Positions 10,591 to 23,212 are shown, counted from the stretch's first letter. The stretch: DNA of 64,000 nt from an uncultured Mycoplasmataceae bacterium (GCA_947041945.1 CAMREV010000002.1:29240-93239); one strand, 5' to 3'. Numbers and translations: made by a program. The notes: generated from the letters alone by a model not told the origin.

Positions 10591-11480
10591 TACTTTTTAT
10601 ATCCAAAGCTTTTTATTTGTTCATTATCATTTCTTCAATTTTTTCTAACTTTAACATTTAGTTCTAAAAATATTCTTGAACTATATATTTCCAATAGTTC
10701 TTCTCTTGCAAGTGTTCCAATTTTTTTAATCATTGTTCCACCCTTTCCAATAATTATTGGTTTTTGAGACTCTTTTTCAACAATGATATCTGCATATATT
10801 TTAGTCAAGTTTTTTTCTTTATCATAACTTATCTTTTGAGTAACTACTGCTACACTATATGGAACTTCTTGTTGAAAGTTTAATAAAATTTTTTCTCTTA
10901 CTATTTCATTAATCATGAATTCATCTGAAGAATCAAGATCTTCAATATTTTCAAATAACGGATGATCACTATCTTCTAAAATATTTTTTAAATCTTTTAA
11001 AACTTTTTTAACTTCTTGATTATTAGTTGCAGATATTTTTTTAATAATAAAATTTGGATATTGTTTTTGGATGAATGCATATCTATCTTCGATTTCATTT
11101 TGTTCACAAATATCTATCTTATTTATTAAACAAATTACATTTTTAATATTGAATGAATTAATTTGTTTTACTAAATCAAAATCTTCATCATCAAACTCTC
11201 TTGAAGGATCAGTTAAGAAAATACATGTTTCACTTTTTTTTAGTGAACTTTTAACTTCAGAATTTAAGAACAAATCTAATTTGTTTTTTGAATTATGAAA
11301 ACCAGGTGTATCAATAAAGATTATTTGAGAATCCTCATCTTGATAGCATGCATATATTTTGTTTCTTGTAGTTTGCGGTTTAAAAGTTGCAATAGAAACT
11401 TTCTTATCTAAAATATTATTTATTAATGTTGATTTTCCAACATTTGGTTTCCCAATTATACTTACATATCCAATTTTCAT
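10590..11480 (-). CDS. era: GTPase Era
   Basis: Era is an essential GTPase that binds 16S rRNA and helps 30S maturation. The G1 motif GKPNVGKST, G3 DTPGFHN, G4 NKIDIC and the G5-like SATN are present in order. The C-terminal KH domain has VAVVTQKISY and IIGKGGTMIKKIG. The 296-residue frame reads through one TGA Trp near the C-terminus and stops at 10590-10592. It starts 2 bases after the ybeY stop, so both 30S maturation factors are co-transcribed. Confidence 0.96.
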
Positions 11481-11482
11481 AA

Positions 11483-11923
11483 TTACTCTTTCATATTAAT
11501 TTTTTCAAAAACTTCTTTTTGAATATTAAACATTTCTTTTTCTTCAGATGGTGTTTGATGATCATAACCTAATAAGTGTAGTATACCATGTGTAAAAAGG
11601 AAATATAATTCCCTTTCATAAGAATGACTGTATTTTTTAGATTGAGATATAACTTTATCATTATTTATGAATATCTCTCCCATAAGATTAGATGATTTTA
11701 AAATAATTTCATCACTAGGAAAAGAAAGCACATCTGTTGTCTTCTTTTTTTTGTAGTATGTTTTGCATAAATTTTGCATTTCTGAATCATCAACTAATGA
11801 TAATTCAAAGTATAAATCTTTTTTGATATTTACTATTTTAGATATTTCAATACAAATATCATCAAATATTTTTTTATCTATTTTTTTTATTTTACTTTTA
11901 GAATTAAAAACATAAATTATCAA
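11483..11923 (-). CDS. ybeY: Endoribonuclease YbeY
   Basis: YbeY is a metal-dependent RNase involved in 16S rRNA 3' end processing and ribosome quality control. The zinc site HGILHLLGYDH is near the C-terminus, and the family motif TTDVLSFP is upstream. The length of 146 residues is typical. It is the first gene of the ybeY-era-recO run and is divergent from the thioredoxin gene. Confidence 0.95.
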   Translation of the reverse strand: MIIYVFNSKSKIKKIDKKIFDDICIEISKIVNIKKDLYFELSLVDDSEMQNLCKTYYKKKKTTDVLSFPSDEIILKSSNLMGEIFINNDKVISQSKKYSHSYERELYFLFTHGILHLLGYDHQTPSEEKEMFNIQKEVFEKINMKE

Positions 11924-12014
11924 TATAATATCCTTAAATATATTATATAAATTTTATAAATATTTTTTACAAAAAAGATTATAATATAATCACATTTCAA
12001 GCATGGAGAAAAAA

Positions 12015-12335
12015 ATGCCTAAAAAAAATATTAACAATAGCAATTTAAATGAAGTTGAAAGTTCGAAAGATTTAACTATTTTAAAATTCTCAGCTGAATG
12101 ATGTGGACCTTGTCAAATGTTTGTGCCTATTTATGAAGAAGCATCATCAAAGTATAGCGATATATTATTTGGCGAAATAGATATAGATGATGAAGAAACT
12201 AAATCTATAGTATCTAAATATCAAGTTAACACTGTTCCAACAATTGTTTTAATGAAAGATGGAAAAGAATTAGAAAGATTTTCAGGATATAAAGACTTTT
12301 CTAAATTTGAAGAATTAATTAACAAAAATAAATAA
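12015..12335 (+). CDS. trxA: Thioredoxin
   Basis: This is a small thiol-disulfide oxidoreductase of 106 residues. The active site WCGPC follows FSAEW, with the Trp encoded by TGA, which is why a shorter reading misses the N-terminal third. The cis-Pro motif NTVPTIVLMKDG is also present. The ATG at 12015 has GGAG about 6 bases upstream. It has its own terminator and is divergent from ybeY. Confidence 0.95.
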
Positions 12336-12342
12336 TTTTTAA

Positions 12343-12368
12343 AAAAAACAAGCAATTGCTTGTTTTTT
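12343..12368 (+). terminator. Terminator of thioredoxin gene
   Basis: A 26-nt perfect palindrome is centred on CAAGCAATTGCTTG, flanked by an A-run and a T-run. Confidence 0.85.
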
Positions 12369-12455
12369 ATTTTTGCAATAAAAATATAAATCATTTATGT
12401 TTTTTTGAATTATTATTAATAATGCTATTGCTCAATAAGCTTTATAAGGTTTTTT

Positions 12456-15296
12456 ATGAAAGAAAATAAATTTAACTCAAAAGATTACATAATTGTAAAG
12501 GGTGCAAGAGAAAATAATCTTAAGAATATGGACATAAACATTCCAAAGAATAAACTTGTTGTTATAACTGGTTTATCTGGTTCTGGAAAATCTTCTTTAG
12601 CATTTGATACAATTTATGCAGAAGGCCAAAGAAGATATCTAGAATCACTATCTTCTTATGCAAGACAATTCTTAGGTGGTAATGAAAAACCCGATGTTGA
12701 TTCTATTGAAGGTTTATCTCCTGCAATTTCAATAGAACAAAAAACAACATCAAACAATCCTAGATCAACCGTTGGTACAACAACAGAAATCTATGATTAT
12801 TTTAGATTAGTTTTTGCAAGAGTTGGAAAACCTTTTTGTCCTAAAGGGCATGGAGAAATTAAAACACTAACTATCCAATCAATTCAAGAAAGAATATTTA
12901 AAATGCCCGAAGGAACTAAACTTCAGATTTTAGCACCAATAATTAGAAGTGAAAAAGGTACATTTCAAAATAAATTCAAAGAATTATTACATTTAGGTTA
13001 CTTAAGAGTAAGAGTAAATGGTGAGTACTATTCTTTGGATGACGAGATAATTTTAGAAAAAAATAAAAAACATGACATAGATATAGTAATTGATAGAGTA
13101 ATAATCAATGATGATTTAATTACTAAATCAAGAGTATATGAGGGCATTGAAAAAGCCACAAATGAAACAAAAGGTTCTGTTTGCCTAGTCTTTGACAATG
13201 AAGAAGAAATCTTATCTTTAAATCATTCATGTAATAAATGTAGTTTTTCTATTCCTGAACTTGAGCCAAGACTATTTTCATTTAATTCACCAATTGGTGC
13301 TTGTAATGACTGTAATGGTTTAGGTTTTAAATATGAACCAGATGTTTCAAAGCTTATTCCAGATGCAAACTTATCAATAAATGATGGTGCAATTGAATAC
13401 TTTAAAAACACACAAGAAACAAGTTCAATTGATTGACAAAGATTTGAAGCTCTATTAAAGCATTTTAAAATAGATAAAAATAAAAAAATAATTGATTTTA
13501 CTAAAAAAGAATTAGACCATATTTTATATGAATCAGAAGAAAAAATTGAAATTAAAATTAGAACTGTTTCAGGTAGTTTATATAATGCATTTGAACATGC
13601 TGAAGGTGTTTATTCTTTAATTCAAAGAAGACATATGAATACTACTTCAGAACTTTCAAGAGAATATTATTCAAAGTATATGTCTAATGTTCAATGTCCT
13701 AGATGTTTAGGAAAAAGACTTTCTGAAAATGCATTATGTGTTAAGTTAAATAAAAAAGATATTATTGATGTAACAGAATACACAATTGATAAATGTCTTG
13801 ACTTCTTTTTAAATCTTGAATTAAGTAAGGAAGATACTCAAATAGTTAATTTGGCATTAAATGAAGTTACCAATAGATTATCATTTTTAATAGATGTTGG
13901 ATTAAACTATTTAACATTATCAAGAACAGCATCAACGCTATCAGGTGGTGAATCACAAAGAATAAGATTAGCTACTCAAATTGGTTCTTCATTAACAGGT
14001 GTTTTATACGTGCTGGATGAGCCCTCAATTGGTTTGCACCAAAAAGATAATAATAGATTAATAGATACGCTTAAAAAAATGAGAGATCTTGGAAACACAT
14101 TAATTGTTGTTGAACATGATGAAGATACAATGAGATTAGCAGATTACTTAATTGATATTGGTCCCGGTGCTGGTCAGTTCGGTGGTCAAATAGTTTCTCA
14201 TGGAACTCCATCACAAGTTGAAAAAGATAGTAAATCTTTAACAGGGCAATACCTTTCTAAGAAGAAATCTATTCCTATTCCAAAAAATATTAGAACAGGT
14301 AATGGTAAATCATTAACTCTTACAGGTGCTTCTGGACATAACTTAAAGAATGTAAACTTAAAAATCCCATTAAATAAACTTATAGCCATCACAGGTGTTT
14401 CAGGTTCTGGTAAATCTACATTAATAAATGAAACCTTAGTAAAAGCAATTGAAAAAGAAATTTCAAACCCTTTCATTACCCCTTTAAAATACAAAACAAT
14501 TCAAGGTATTAATAACATTGATAAAGTAATAAAAATTTCACAAGATCCTATTGGAAGAACTCCAAGATCAAATCCTGCTACATATGTAACTGTTTTTGAT
14601 GATATTAGAGATATCTTTACAAATACAAAGCTTTCAAAAGAAAGAGGATATAAAAAAGGTAGATTCTCATTTAATGTAAAAGGCGGAAGATGTGAAAACT
14701 GTCAAGGTGATGGCGTTAAAAAAATAGAGATGCATTTCTTACCAGATGTTTACATAAAATGTGTTGAATGTAATGGTAAAAAATATAATAGTGAGACTCT
14801 TTCAATTTTATGAAAAGGTAAGTCTATTTATGATATTTTAGAAATGAGTGTTGATTCTGCAATTGATTTCTTCCAATCTGTTGCTCAAATAAAAAGAAAA
14901 TTGCAACTAATGCAAGATGTTGGTTTAGGTTATATTAAATTAGGAGAGCAAGCAACAAAGCTTTCTGGCGGGGAAGCACAAAGAATTAAGATTGCTAAAT
15001 TCCTTCAAAAGAAAGCAACTGGTAAAACTTTATATGTACTAGATGAACCAACTACTGGATTACATATTCATGATGTTTCACTTTTAATTAAGGTTCTAAA
15101 CAGAATTGTTGATAATGGAGACACAGTTATAGTTATCGAGCATAATCTTGAATTAATTAAAGTTGCTGATTACATCGTAGATATCGGTCCAGATGGTGGA
15201 AACGGCGGTGGTGAGATTGTTGCAGAAGGTACTTTAAAAGATATTATTGATAACAAAAAATCTTACACTGGAGAATTTTTAAGTAAAATAATTTAA
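12456..15296 (+). CDS. uvrA: Excinuclease ABC subunit A
   Basis: UvrA is the damage-recognition ATPase of nucleotide excision repair. The 946-residue frame runs through three TGA codons. Visible parts: first Walker [10 protein letters not shown], the Cys-pair zinc motif CNKC...CNDC, first ABC signature [12 protein letters not shown] with [12 protein letters not shown], second Walker [10 protein letters not shown], second zinc motif CENCQGDG...CVECNGK, and second signature [12 protein letters not shown] with [12 protein letters not shown]. All hallmarks of a complete UvrA are there. It stands alone, without uvrB or uvrC nearby. Confidence 0.98.
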
Positions 15297-15347
15297 AAGA
15301 CTACTTAAAAATAAGAAAAAAATATTAAAATAAGTATGTATGTATAA

Positions 15348-17126
<1,779 letters not shown>

Positions 17127-17138
<12 letters not shown>

Positions 17139-17155
17139 AAAGCTTATTTTTTTTT
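17127..17155 (+). terminator. Terminator after dnaK
   Basis: The hairpin AAAATGAGCT / AGCTTATTTT (one G-T pair, AAAA loop) is followed by a run of T. It includes the dnaK stop codon. Confidence 0.8.
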
Positions 17156-17200
17156 CGTAAAGAATTTATAAAAAAATATAAATTATGTTATTATTAACTT

Positions 17201-17220
17201 GCTATGATTTTTTAAATAGC
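17201..17220 (+). promoter_or_regulatory. Small hairpin in the rplU leader
   Basis: A GCTAT/ATAGC stem lies 50-70 bases before the rplU start. Many Firmicutes have an L21 leader RNA here, but this one is too short for me to assign. Confidence 0.3.
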
Positions 17221-17269
17221 TAAAAAATTGTATTTTTATAACATGTTGTAGAAATTATAAGGAGAAAAA

Positions 17270-17572
17270 ATGTTTGCAATATTTGAAACTGGCGGAAAAC
17301 AATATAAAGTTCAAAAAGACGATATTATTTACGTTGAAAAACTTGAAAAAAACGAAGGCGAAGTAGCTAAGTTTGATAATGTTTTAATGGTTGATGGCAA
17401 ATTTGGAGCACCTTTTATTAAGGGAGCTAGTGTTACTTGCAAAGTTGAAAAACAAGGAAAACAAAAAAAAATTAACATCATTAAACATAAAAGATATAGC
17501 AGAATGCTAAAGAGAAAAGGTCATAGACAAGCTTATACTAAACTTTCAGTAGTAAGTATTGACGCTAAGTAA
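17270..17572 (+). CDS. rplU: 50S ribosomal protein L21
   Basis: This 100-residue L21 binds 23S rRNA in the large subunit. The N-terminus [17 protein letters not shown] and the C-terminal [19 protein letters not shown] are diagnostic. A good SD (AAGGAG) lies 6 bases before the ATG. It heads the standard rplU-prp-rpmA order. Confidence 0.98.
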   Translation: MFAIFETGGKQYKVQKDDIIYVEKLEKNEGEVAKFDNVLMVDGKFGAPFIKGASVTCKVEKQGKQKKINIIKHKRYSRMLKRKGHRQAYTKLSVVSIDAK

Positions 17573-17576
17573 GATT

Positions 17577-18194
17577 ATGATTAACATCAAGTTATATAAA
17601 AATGGATTTGTAATAAATGGCCATGCTGAATATAATGATCATGGTAAAGATATTGTTTGTGCAGGTGTTTCGGCAATATCTCAAGGATTTATTAATAGTT
17701 TTAATAAAGATGAAATTAGTGTTTTGAATGTTTCTGAAGAAGGGGAAATTATCTTTACTTTAAAAAAAGAAATGAACCCAGACATCTTAAACATAATAAG
17801 CTCTCAATTAAAAACAATTGCAATTGCATATCCAAAAGAAATCAACATAGAAAGCTATAATGATTTTTTGGAATTAGAAAGGAAATTAAAAATGAAAAAT
17901 TTTAACAAAAACATAAATTTAAACTTACAACTTTTTGCTTCAAAAAAAGGTGTGGGTTCAACTAAAAATGGTAGAGACTCTAATCCTAAAAATCTTGGAG
18001 CGAAACTTGGAGATGGTCAGTACACTAAATCAGGCCAAATAATTTATAGACAAAGAGGAAATAAAATTTATCCTGGAACTAATGTTGGACAAGGTAAGGA
18101 TCATACTTTATTTGCTAAAACAGAAGGTACAGTTAAATATTCTAGCTTTGGAGATAATAAGAAAAAAGTTAGTGTATTTCCTCTTGAAAAATAA
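17577..18194 (+). CDS. rpmA: In-frame fusion of ribosomal-processing protease Prp and ribosomal protein L27
   Basis: One stop-free frame of 205 residues holds two normally separate genes. Residues 1-105 are Prp, the cysteine protease that trims L27, with the catalytic His in INGHAEYND and Cys in [11 protein letters not shown]. Residues 106-205 are L27 ([15 protein letters not shown], then [19 protein letters not shown]), preceded by the cleavage signal LNLQLFA. Prp cuts between the A and the S of that site in Firmicutes. An internal ATG at 17892 is preceded by AAAGGA, so free L27 precursor may also be made. I chose the ATG at 17577, four bases after the rplU stop, over an upstream TTG. A single-base sequencing error removing the prp stop is the main alternative. 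Confidence 0.88.
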   Translation: MINIKLYKNGFVINGHAEYNDHGKDIVCAGVSAISQGFINSFNKDEISVLNVSEEGEIIFTLKKEMNPDILNIISSQLKTIAIAYPKEINIESYNDFLELERKLKMKNFNKNINLNLQLFASKKGVGSTKNGRDSNPKNLGAKLGDGQYTKSGQIIYRQRGNKIYPGTNVGQGKDHTLFAKTEGTVKYSSFGDNKKKVSVFPLEK

Positions 18195-18207
18195 ACTTTA
18201 AAAGTTA

Positions 18208-18237
18208 TTTACATATAATAAAATATTTATGTATAAT
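18208..18237 (+). promoter_or_regulatory. Candidate sigma-70 promoter for nusA
   Basis: TTTACA (18208-18213) and a perfect TATAAT (18232-18237) are separated by 18 bases. The start site would fall around 18244, at the base of the following hairpin. Confidence 0.6.
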
Positions 18238-18240
18238 GAT

Positions 18241-18280
18241 AATAATAAGTAAGCATATTATGTGCTTGCTTATTATTTTT
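18241..18280 (+). terminator. Terminator of rplU operon / 5' hairpin of nusA transcript
   Basis: A 15-bp stem (AATAATAAGTAAGCA with TGCTTGCTTATTATT, one G-T pair) has a 7-nt loop and is followed by T residues. It can end the rpmA transcript, and it also begins the transcript from the promoter just upstream. Confidence 0.7.
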
Positions 18281-18305
18281 ATAAACGGGAGAAATTAAAA
18301 AACCA

Positions 18306-19880
18306 ATGGTAACTAAGAAAAAATTTTTTGAATTGATAGAAGAGATTTCAAAAAGCAGAAATGTATCAATCGAAGATGTTGAAAGGGACTTAACAATAGC
18401 TATTGAAAAAGCTTATTTAAAAGAAAATCCTGAAACAAATATTAAGGTTGTTATAAATAGCGCAAGCTCTAAATTTGATTTTGCAGAACTTAAAACTGTT
18501 GTTGAAGACAACAAGGAAGATATTGATGATGATATTGAAATCACTTTATCAGAAGCAAAAGAAATTAAGAGTTCAGCTAAACTAAATGATGTTATTGAAA
18601 ACAAACTAGATATATCAAAATTTGATAGAATGATTGCTTTGCATATAAAACAAGTTTTTTCTCAAAAACTAAATGAAGGTTCAAACAACAAAATTTATGA
18701 TGAATGAGTTGATAAAATAGGAATGAACATTAGAGCTGAAGTTGAAACAAGAAAACAAAACTCAGTTGAAGTTAACTTAAACGATACAGTTGGTGTTGTT
18801 TTAAGAAAAGAACAAATTCCAGGAGAAGAACTTGAACCAGGCTCTAAATATATTTTCTATATTAAAAATGTTCAGCAACAAACAAAAGGTTGACCTATAA
18901 TTCTTTCAAGAGCTGATGCTGGATTAGTTGAAAATTTACTAAGAAATGAAATTAGTGAAATTGAAGAAGGAAAAATTGAAATAAAAGCTATTGCAAGAAT
19001 TCCTGGTATGAAAACAAAAGTTGCTGTTAAATCTCATGATCCAAACATTGATCCTGTTGGTACATGTGTTGGACCTGGTGGTTTTAGAGTAAAAGAAATT
19101 ATGCACAATCTTAATGGAGAACACATCGATATAATTTTATGAGATGATGATCCTAAACAATTCTTAGTTAATGCATGTTCTCCTGAAAAAATTTATGGTC
19201 TTGAAATAACTGATGATGAAGATTCAACAGATGGAAGACACAAGTTTGTAACAATAATAGTAGAAGATGAAGTTTTACCAAAAGTAATTGGTAGAAAAGG
19301 TATGAATATAAAGTTAATATCTAAACTTACTAATTGAAGTATTGATATTCAGACATTATCAATTGCAAAAGAAGATCAAATTGAATACGAAGATGTTTCA
19401 CACTTAACTCCCACAAGACATAATAGAAATAATAACAGTAACTGACAAAGAACTGTTAGAAACTTCGATGATAAAAATAATGCAAACAAAAAAGGAAAAT
19501 CTTTTGGTAAAAAAGATGGAGAATATGGAAACGATTTCTCATTCCTTAATACACATTCAGATAAATGATCTGGTTCTAAAAAGTCTGATCCACATAACAG
19601 TTTATCTATTACGGACGATGACATTGATGAAATATTAAATTTCTCTGGTGCTCCACAAAAAACAAAAAATGTTAGTATTGAACTAAATGAAGATGACTTA
19701 TTTGATAACAATAAAAAATCTTTTGATAATTCAAACTATAAAAAGGCAAAACCTAAAAAAACTAAAAAAGATGAAGATAATCTTTTTGATGAATTTGATG
19801 ATATTACAGAAGAAGATCTAAACAATGATAATTCAGCTGAAAATATCAACTTAGACATCTTAGAGTTTGACGAAGAATAA
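18306..19880 (+). CDS. nusA: Transcription factor NusA
   Basis: NusA modulates RNA polymerase pausing, termination and antitermination. The N-terminal domain (KKKFFELIEEISKSRNVS), the S1 domain (about 130-200), and two KH domains with VGPGGFRVKEIM and VIGRKGMNIKLIS are in order. The 524-residue product has a C-terminal extension of about 150 residues, rich in Asn, Asp and Lys and ending in LEFDEE. It replaces the acidic repeats of proteobacterial NusA and has no recognised fold. Several TGA Trp codons interrupt shorter readings. The gene leads nusA-infB-rbfA; no rimP, ylxR or L7Ae-like gene is beside it. Confidence 0.95.
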
Positions 19881-19905
19881 GTAAAATAAAAAAGGAGGTA
19901 AAAGT

Positions 19906-21747
19906 ATGGCTAAAAAAGTTAAAACAAATAAAGTTAATAAAAAGCAAGACTCAAGAGTAAACATTAATATTAAGGAAACTCTTAAACAAGTTGATTCTGG
20001 AATAAACAATGATGGAATTTTTATTTTTGCTTCACTTTTAACTCCTGAAAATTTTGCAAAAAAACTTGGCAAACAAACACAAGAAATTATTAAGTTCTTT
20101 TTCATGAAGGGAAAAATCATTAATGTTAATGCAGAATTAACAGCTGATCAAATGGGTGAATTTTGTTTAGAATCAGGATTTGACTTTAAATGAGAAGAAC
20201 AAGTTAATGAAGAAAACTTCTTAGAAGAAGTAATTGCTAAATCAAATTTAACTAATGATGAAGCAAGACCTCCAATTATTACAATAATGGGACATGTTGA
20301 TCATGGTAAAACTACTTTATTAGATAAAATTAGAGATGGTATAGTTGCTAAAGGCGAAGTTGGTGGAATCACACAAAGAATTGGTGCTTACACTACTAAG
20401 TTTAATAACAAGTCACTAACATTCTTAGATACTCCAGGTCATGAGGCTTTTTCTCAAATGAGATCAAGAGGTGCTGATCTTACAGATATAGTTGTTTTAG
20501 TAGTTGCAGCTGATGATGGTGTTAAACCACAAACAATTGAATCAATTGATCATGCAAAAGCAGCTAACTCTCCTATTATTGTTTTTATTAACAAAATGGA
20601 TAAACCAGGAGTTAATACTGATAGAGTTATTTCAGAATTATCTGATCATGGATTAGTATCTGAAGAATGAGGTGGAGAAACAATCTTTATTAAAGGTTCA
20701 GCAATGACTGGACAAAATATTGATGAACTATTAAATTCAATTTTACTAATGTCTGAAATTCTAGAACTAAAATGTTCTAAAAAATCTTTAGCTAATGGTG
20801 TTGTTTTAGAATCTCATATTGATAAAGGGTTAGGACCTGTATCAAGTATTTTAGTAAGAAATGGAACTTTAATGCTTGGTGATTTCATTGTAGCTGGAAG
20901 TTGTTATGGAAAAATTAAAAAAATGACTAACTACAAAGGTGAGGAAATCGCTTTAGCTTATCCTTCAACACCTGTCTCTATTTCTGGTTTAAATGGTGTT
21001 ACAAGTGCTGGTGATAAATTTATAATTACTAAAGATGAAAAAGACTCAAAAACATTATTGGATAAAAGAGTTCAAAAAGGTAAGAACCTACTTAACACTT
21101 TCTTAACTGAAGAAGATAAAGATAAAAAGATATTAAAAATTGTTTTAAAATCTGAAATTGATGGTTCTTTACAAGCTATTAGAAATTTACTTGAAAAGAT
21201 TGATGTTGAAGGAGCTAAGTTAGTAATCATTAGATCTGCTGTTGGACCAATAACAGAGTCGGATGTTTCATTAGCTAAAGCATCAAAAGCAATCATTTAT
21301 GGTTTTAATCTAGAACCATCAAATCAAGTAAGTGATTTTGCTAAATCAGAAGATGTGTTTATTAAAACTCACAATATTATTTTTCATTTAAAAGAAGAGA
21401 TTGAAGAAATGCTTCATGGTAGATTAGATCCAATATATGAAGAAGTTGTTACAGGTAAAGCTGAAGTAAGACAATTATGACAACACTCTGCTGTTGGTAC
21501 AATAGCAGGTTGTAGAGTGATAGAAGGTACAATTGCAAGATCAAGTTTTGCAAGAGTATATAGAGCTGGAGAAGTTATTCTTGAAAAAGCAAAATTGACT
21601 TCTTTAAAAAATGGAAAAGAATCAATAAATGAGATTTCAAATGGTAAAGATTGTGGTTTAACAATTGATAATTTTAATGATATAATAGAAGGTGATATTA
21701 TCGAAATTTACAAATTAGTAAGAAAAAATAATATAGGAAAAAAATAA
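19906..21747 (+). CDS. infB: Translation initiation factor IF-2
   Basis: IF-2 is the GTPase that places initiator tRNA on the 30S subunit. The G1 motif [10 protein letters not shown]3 DTPGHEAF and G4 NKMD are intact. The N-terminal part is short, giving 613 residues in total, as in other mycoplasmas. A near-perfect SD (AAAGGAGGT) precedes the ATG at 19906, the strongest in the window. It is followed one base later by rbfA. Confidence 0.98.
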
Positions 21748-21748
21748 T

Positions 21749-22099
21749 ATGCAATCAGCTAAGTCTATTAGAATTGAAAGATATGAATCAAACATATTAG
21801 AGCATCTTTGTAATTTTTTGAATAAAGAAATTTATAACAAAGTTTTAAAAAAATCTTCTTTTACATATTGTAGATTATCTAGAGATTTTTCTATGTTAAA
21901 GGTTTATGTTGATTCTATTAATCGTGAAGAATTAGATAAGATTGTTTTAAATTTAAATAAATTCAAAGGAACTTTTAGAACTGAAATTGCTAAAAACTTT
22001 GATTTTAGAAAAGCTCCAACAATTGAATTCTTAAGAGATACATCAATTGATAGAGCAGATGAAATAGAAGATATTTTAAGTGAATTAAAAGGTAGTTAA
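21749..22099 (+). CDS. rbfA: Ribosome-binding factor A
   Basis: RbfA is a small KH-fold factor that helps 16S rRNA 5' end maturation. The 116-residue product has the N-terminal IRIERYESNILEHLCNFLNKEI helix and the C-terminal RKAPTIEFLRDTSIDRADEIEDIL, which matches the family signature. It starts one base after the infB stop. Confidence 0.92.
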   Translation: MQSAKSIRIERYESNILEHLCNFLNKEIYNKVLKKSSFTYCRLSRDFSMLKVYVDSINREELDKIVLNLNKFKGTFRTEIAKNFDFRKAPTIEFLRDTSIDRADEIEDILSELKGS

Positions 22100-22100
22100 A

Positions 22101-22847
22101 ATGAGTATAAAAAAAGAAAATAAAAATTCAAAACCTATTGAACTAGTTGTTACTAGTAAAAATAGTAAAGATTCAAAACCAGAAGAAGTAAAACAAGATG
22201 TTACTACTATTTTAAAAGACTCAAATTCAAAAAAAGAAGATAAAGTAGAAATTGATAAATCTAATAATGATTCTTCTAAAGGATCTAATGATCTTTTCTT
22301 TGAGAAATTTAATAAATCCAAAAAAGATTTTAAAAAAGATAACAAAGAAAAGCAACAATTAGCTAAGAAACAAATTATTTCTCAAGCAAGAATAAGTGGT
22401 TTATCAAAAAGATTAGAAGATAATTCATTTACAATGAAAATTTATTCATTCTTACTAATCACAATGTTTATAACAATTGGTTTTGCAATCGCTATATTTG
22501 TAGTTTTACTACCATATTCAAATCCAGGTGTTTATGATTCATCAAATGTTAATGACATTTGACAAAGAGTTAACTATATTGAGTATCCCAACTTTGCTAT
22601 AACTTCTGTTGTTTTATCAGGAATTACATTTATTTTACTTCCTGCTCCTTATTTATACCTACTTGCAACATGATTTGTTGGTATTAATCAAGTTACAAGA
22701 AGTAAGGCATTCATTCTTATTAATATAACTCTTTCATTCTTAGCTATTATTATGTTTATTATCATATTAATCCTAAGTACAGTGATATTTGTAGGTGTTT
22801 CTGCTCCAATAATTCAATTTCCAGCAGACCCTTTACCAACTCCATAG
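22101..22847 (+). CDS. Membrane protein of unknown function
   Basis: I do not recognise this 248-residue protein. It has a Lys/Ser/Asp-rich, probably cytosolic N-terminal region of about 110 residues. Three hydrophobic helices follow (about 112-137, 165-192 and 202-228), and the tail is Pro-rich (QFPADPLPTP). It begins one base after rbfA and is followed by a strong terminator, so it is the last gene of the nusA operon. The low-complexity N-terminus gives no functional clue. Confidence 0.75.
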
Positions 22848-22865
22848 TATAAAACCATTCAAAAC

Positions 22866-22897
22866 AAAAAAACAAGCCTTAAAACGCTTGTTTTTTT
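22866..22897 (+). terminator. Terminator of the nusA operon
   Basis: The stem AAAAAAACAAGC / GCTTGTTTTTTT (12 bp) has an 8-nt loop and a T-run. Confidence 0.88.
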
Positions 22898-22929
22898 GTT
22901 TAATTAAAAAATATTTTTTTGTTATTAAA

Positions 22930-23014
22930 TTACCCACAATTTATGTGGGAAACTAAAAAACCCCTTATATTTTATAATTTTTTTCCAATTTTATTAGAAT
23001 TAAATTGTGGGAAA
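22930..23014. repeat. Triple CCCACA element upstream of dnaB
   Basis: CCCACA at 22933 can pair with TGTGGG at 22944. The longer CCCACAATTT (22933-22942) is also exactly complementary to AAATTGTGGG (23002-23011). The three copies read as TTACCCACA and two TTTCCCACA, each one or two bases from the DnaA box TTATCCACA. They could be DnaA sites, another operator, or alternative RNA stems; the sequence alone does not decide. Confidence 0.45.
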
Positions 23015-23086
23015 AATCATTGTTATACAAATTTATAAAGATTTATTTTGAAATTTTTTTTATTTTTCAATTTTATAGTTTTAAGA

Positions 23087-23179
23087 TAATATTGTTGTTT
23101 GATTCAGGTTGCAAAAACCTTGGATTTTAAATTAATTCAATTATTTTGAACCTTTAACCTTATTGTGCTAACAATATTA
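23087..23179 (+). ncRNA. Candidate structured RNA or leader before dnaB
   Basis: A perfect 10-bp stem (TAATATTGTT 23087-23096 with AACAATATTA 23170-23179) encloses two small hairpins: AGGTT/AACCT (23106-23120) and TTCAA/TTGAA (23136-23150). This makes a three-way-junction shape. No known RNA family is recognised, and AT-rich sequence makes chance pairing possible. A separate -10 (TATAAT, 23207-23212) lies downstream, so the element may be its own transcript or part of a longer leader. The rest of 22898-23248 holds no gene that I can see. Confidence 0.3.
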
Positions 23180-23206
23180 ATTAAAGTAATTTTTATATAA
23201 AAAAAT

Positions 23207-23212
23207 TATAAT
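23207..23212 (+). promoter_or_regulatory. Candidate -10 box for dnaB-dnaI
   Basis: A TATAAT hexamer lies 37 bases before the dnaB start; no convincing -35 is visible at normal spacing. Confidence 0.4.

Noticed and set aside
12456..15296. Apparent split of uvrA, pheT, polC and others into pseudogene fragments
   Set aside because: All breaks are TGA at conserved Trp positions in the same frame; with genetic code 4 the genes are intact.
17139..17269. Complete L21 leader
   Set aside because: Only a 5-bp hairpin is visible in the rplU leader; this is not enough to assign the family.
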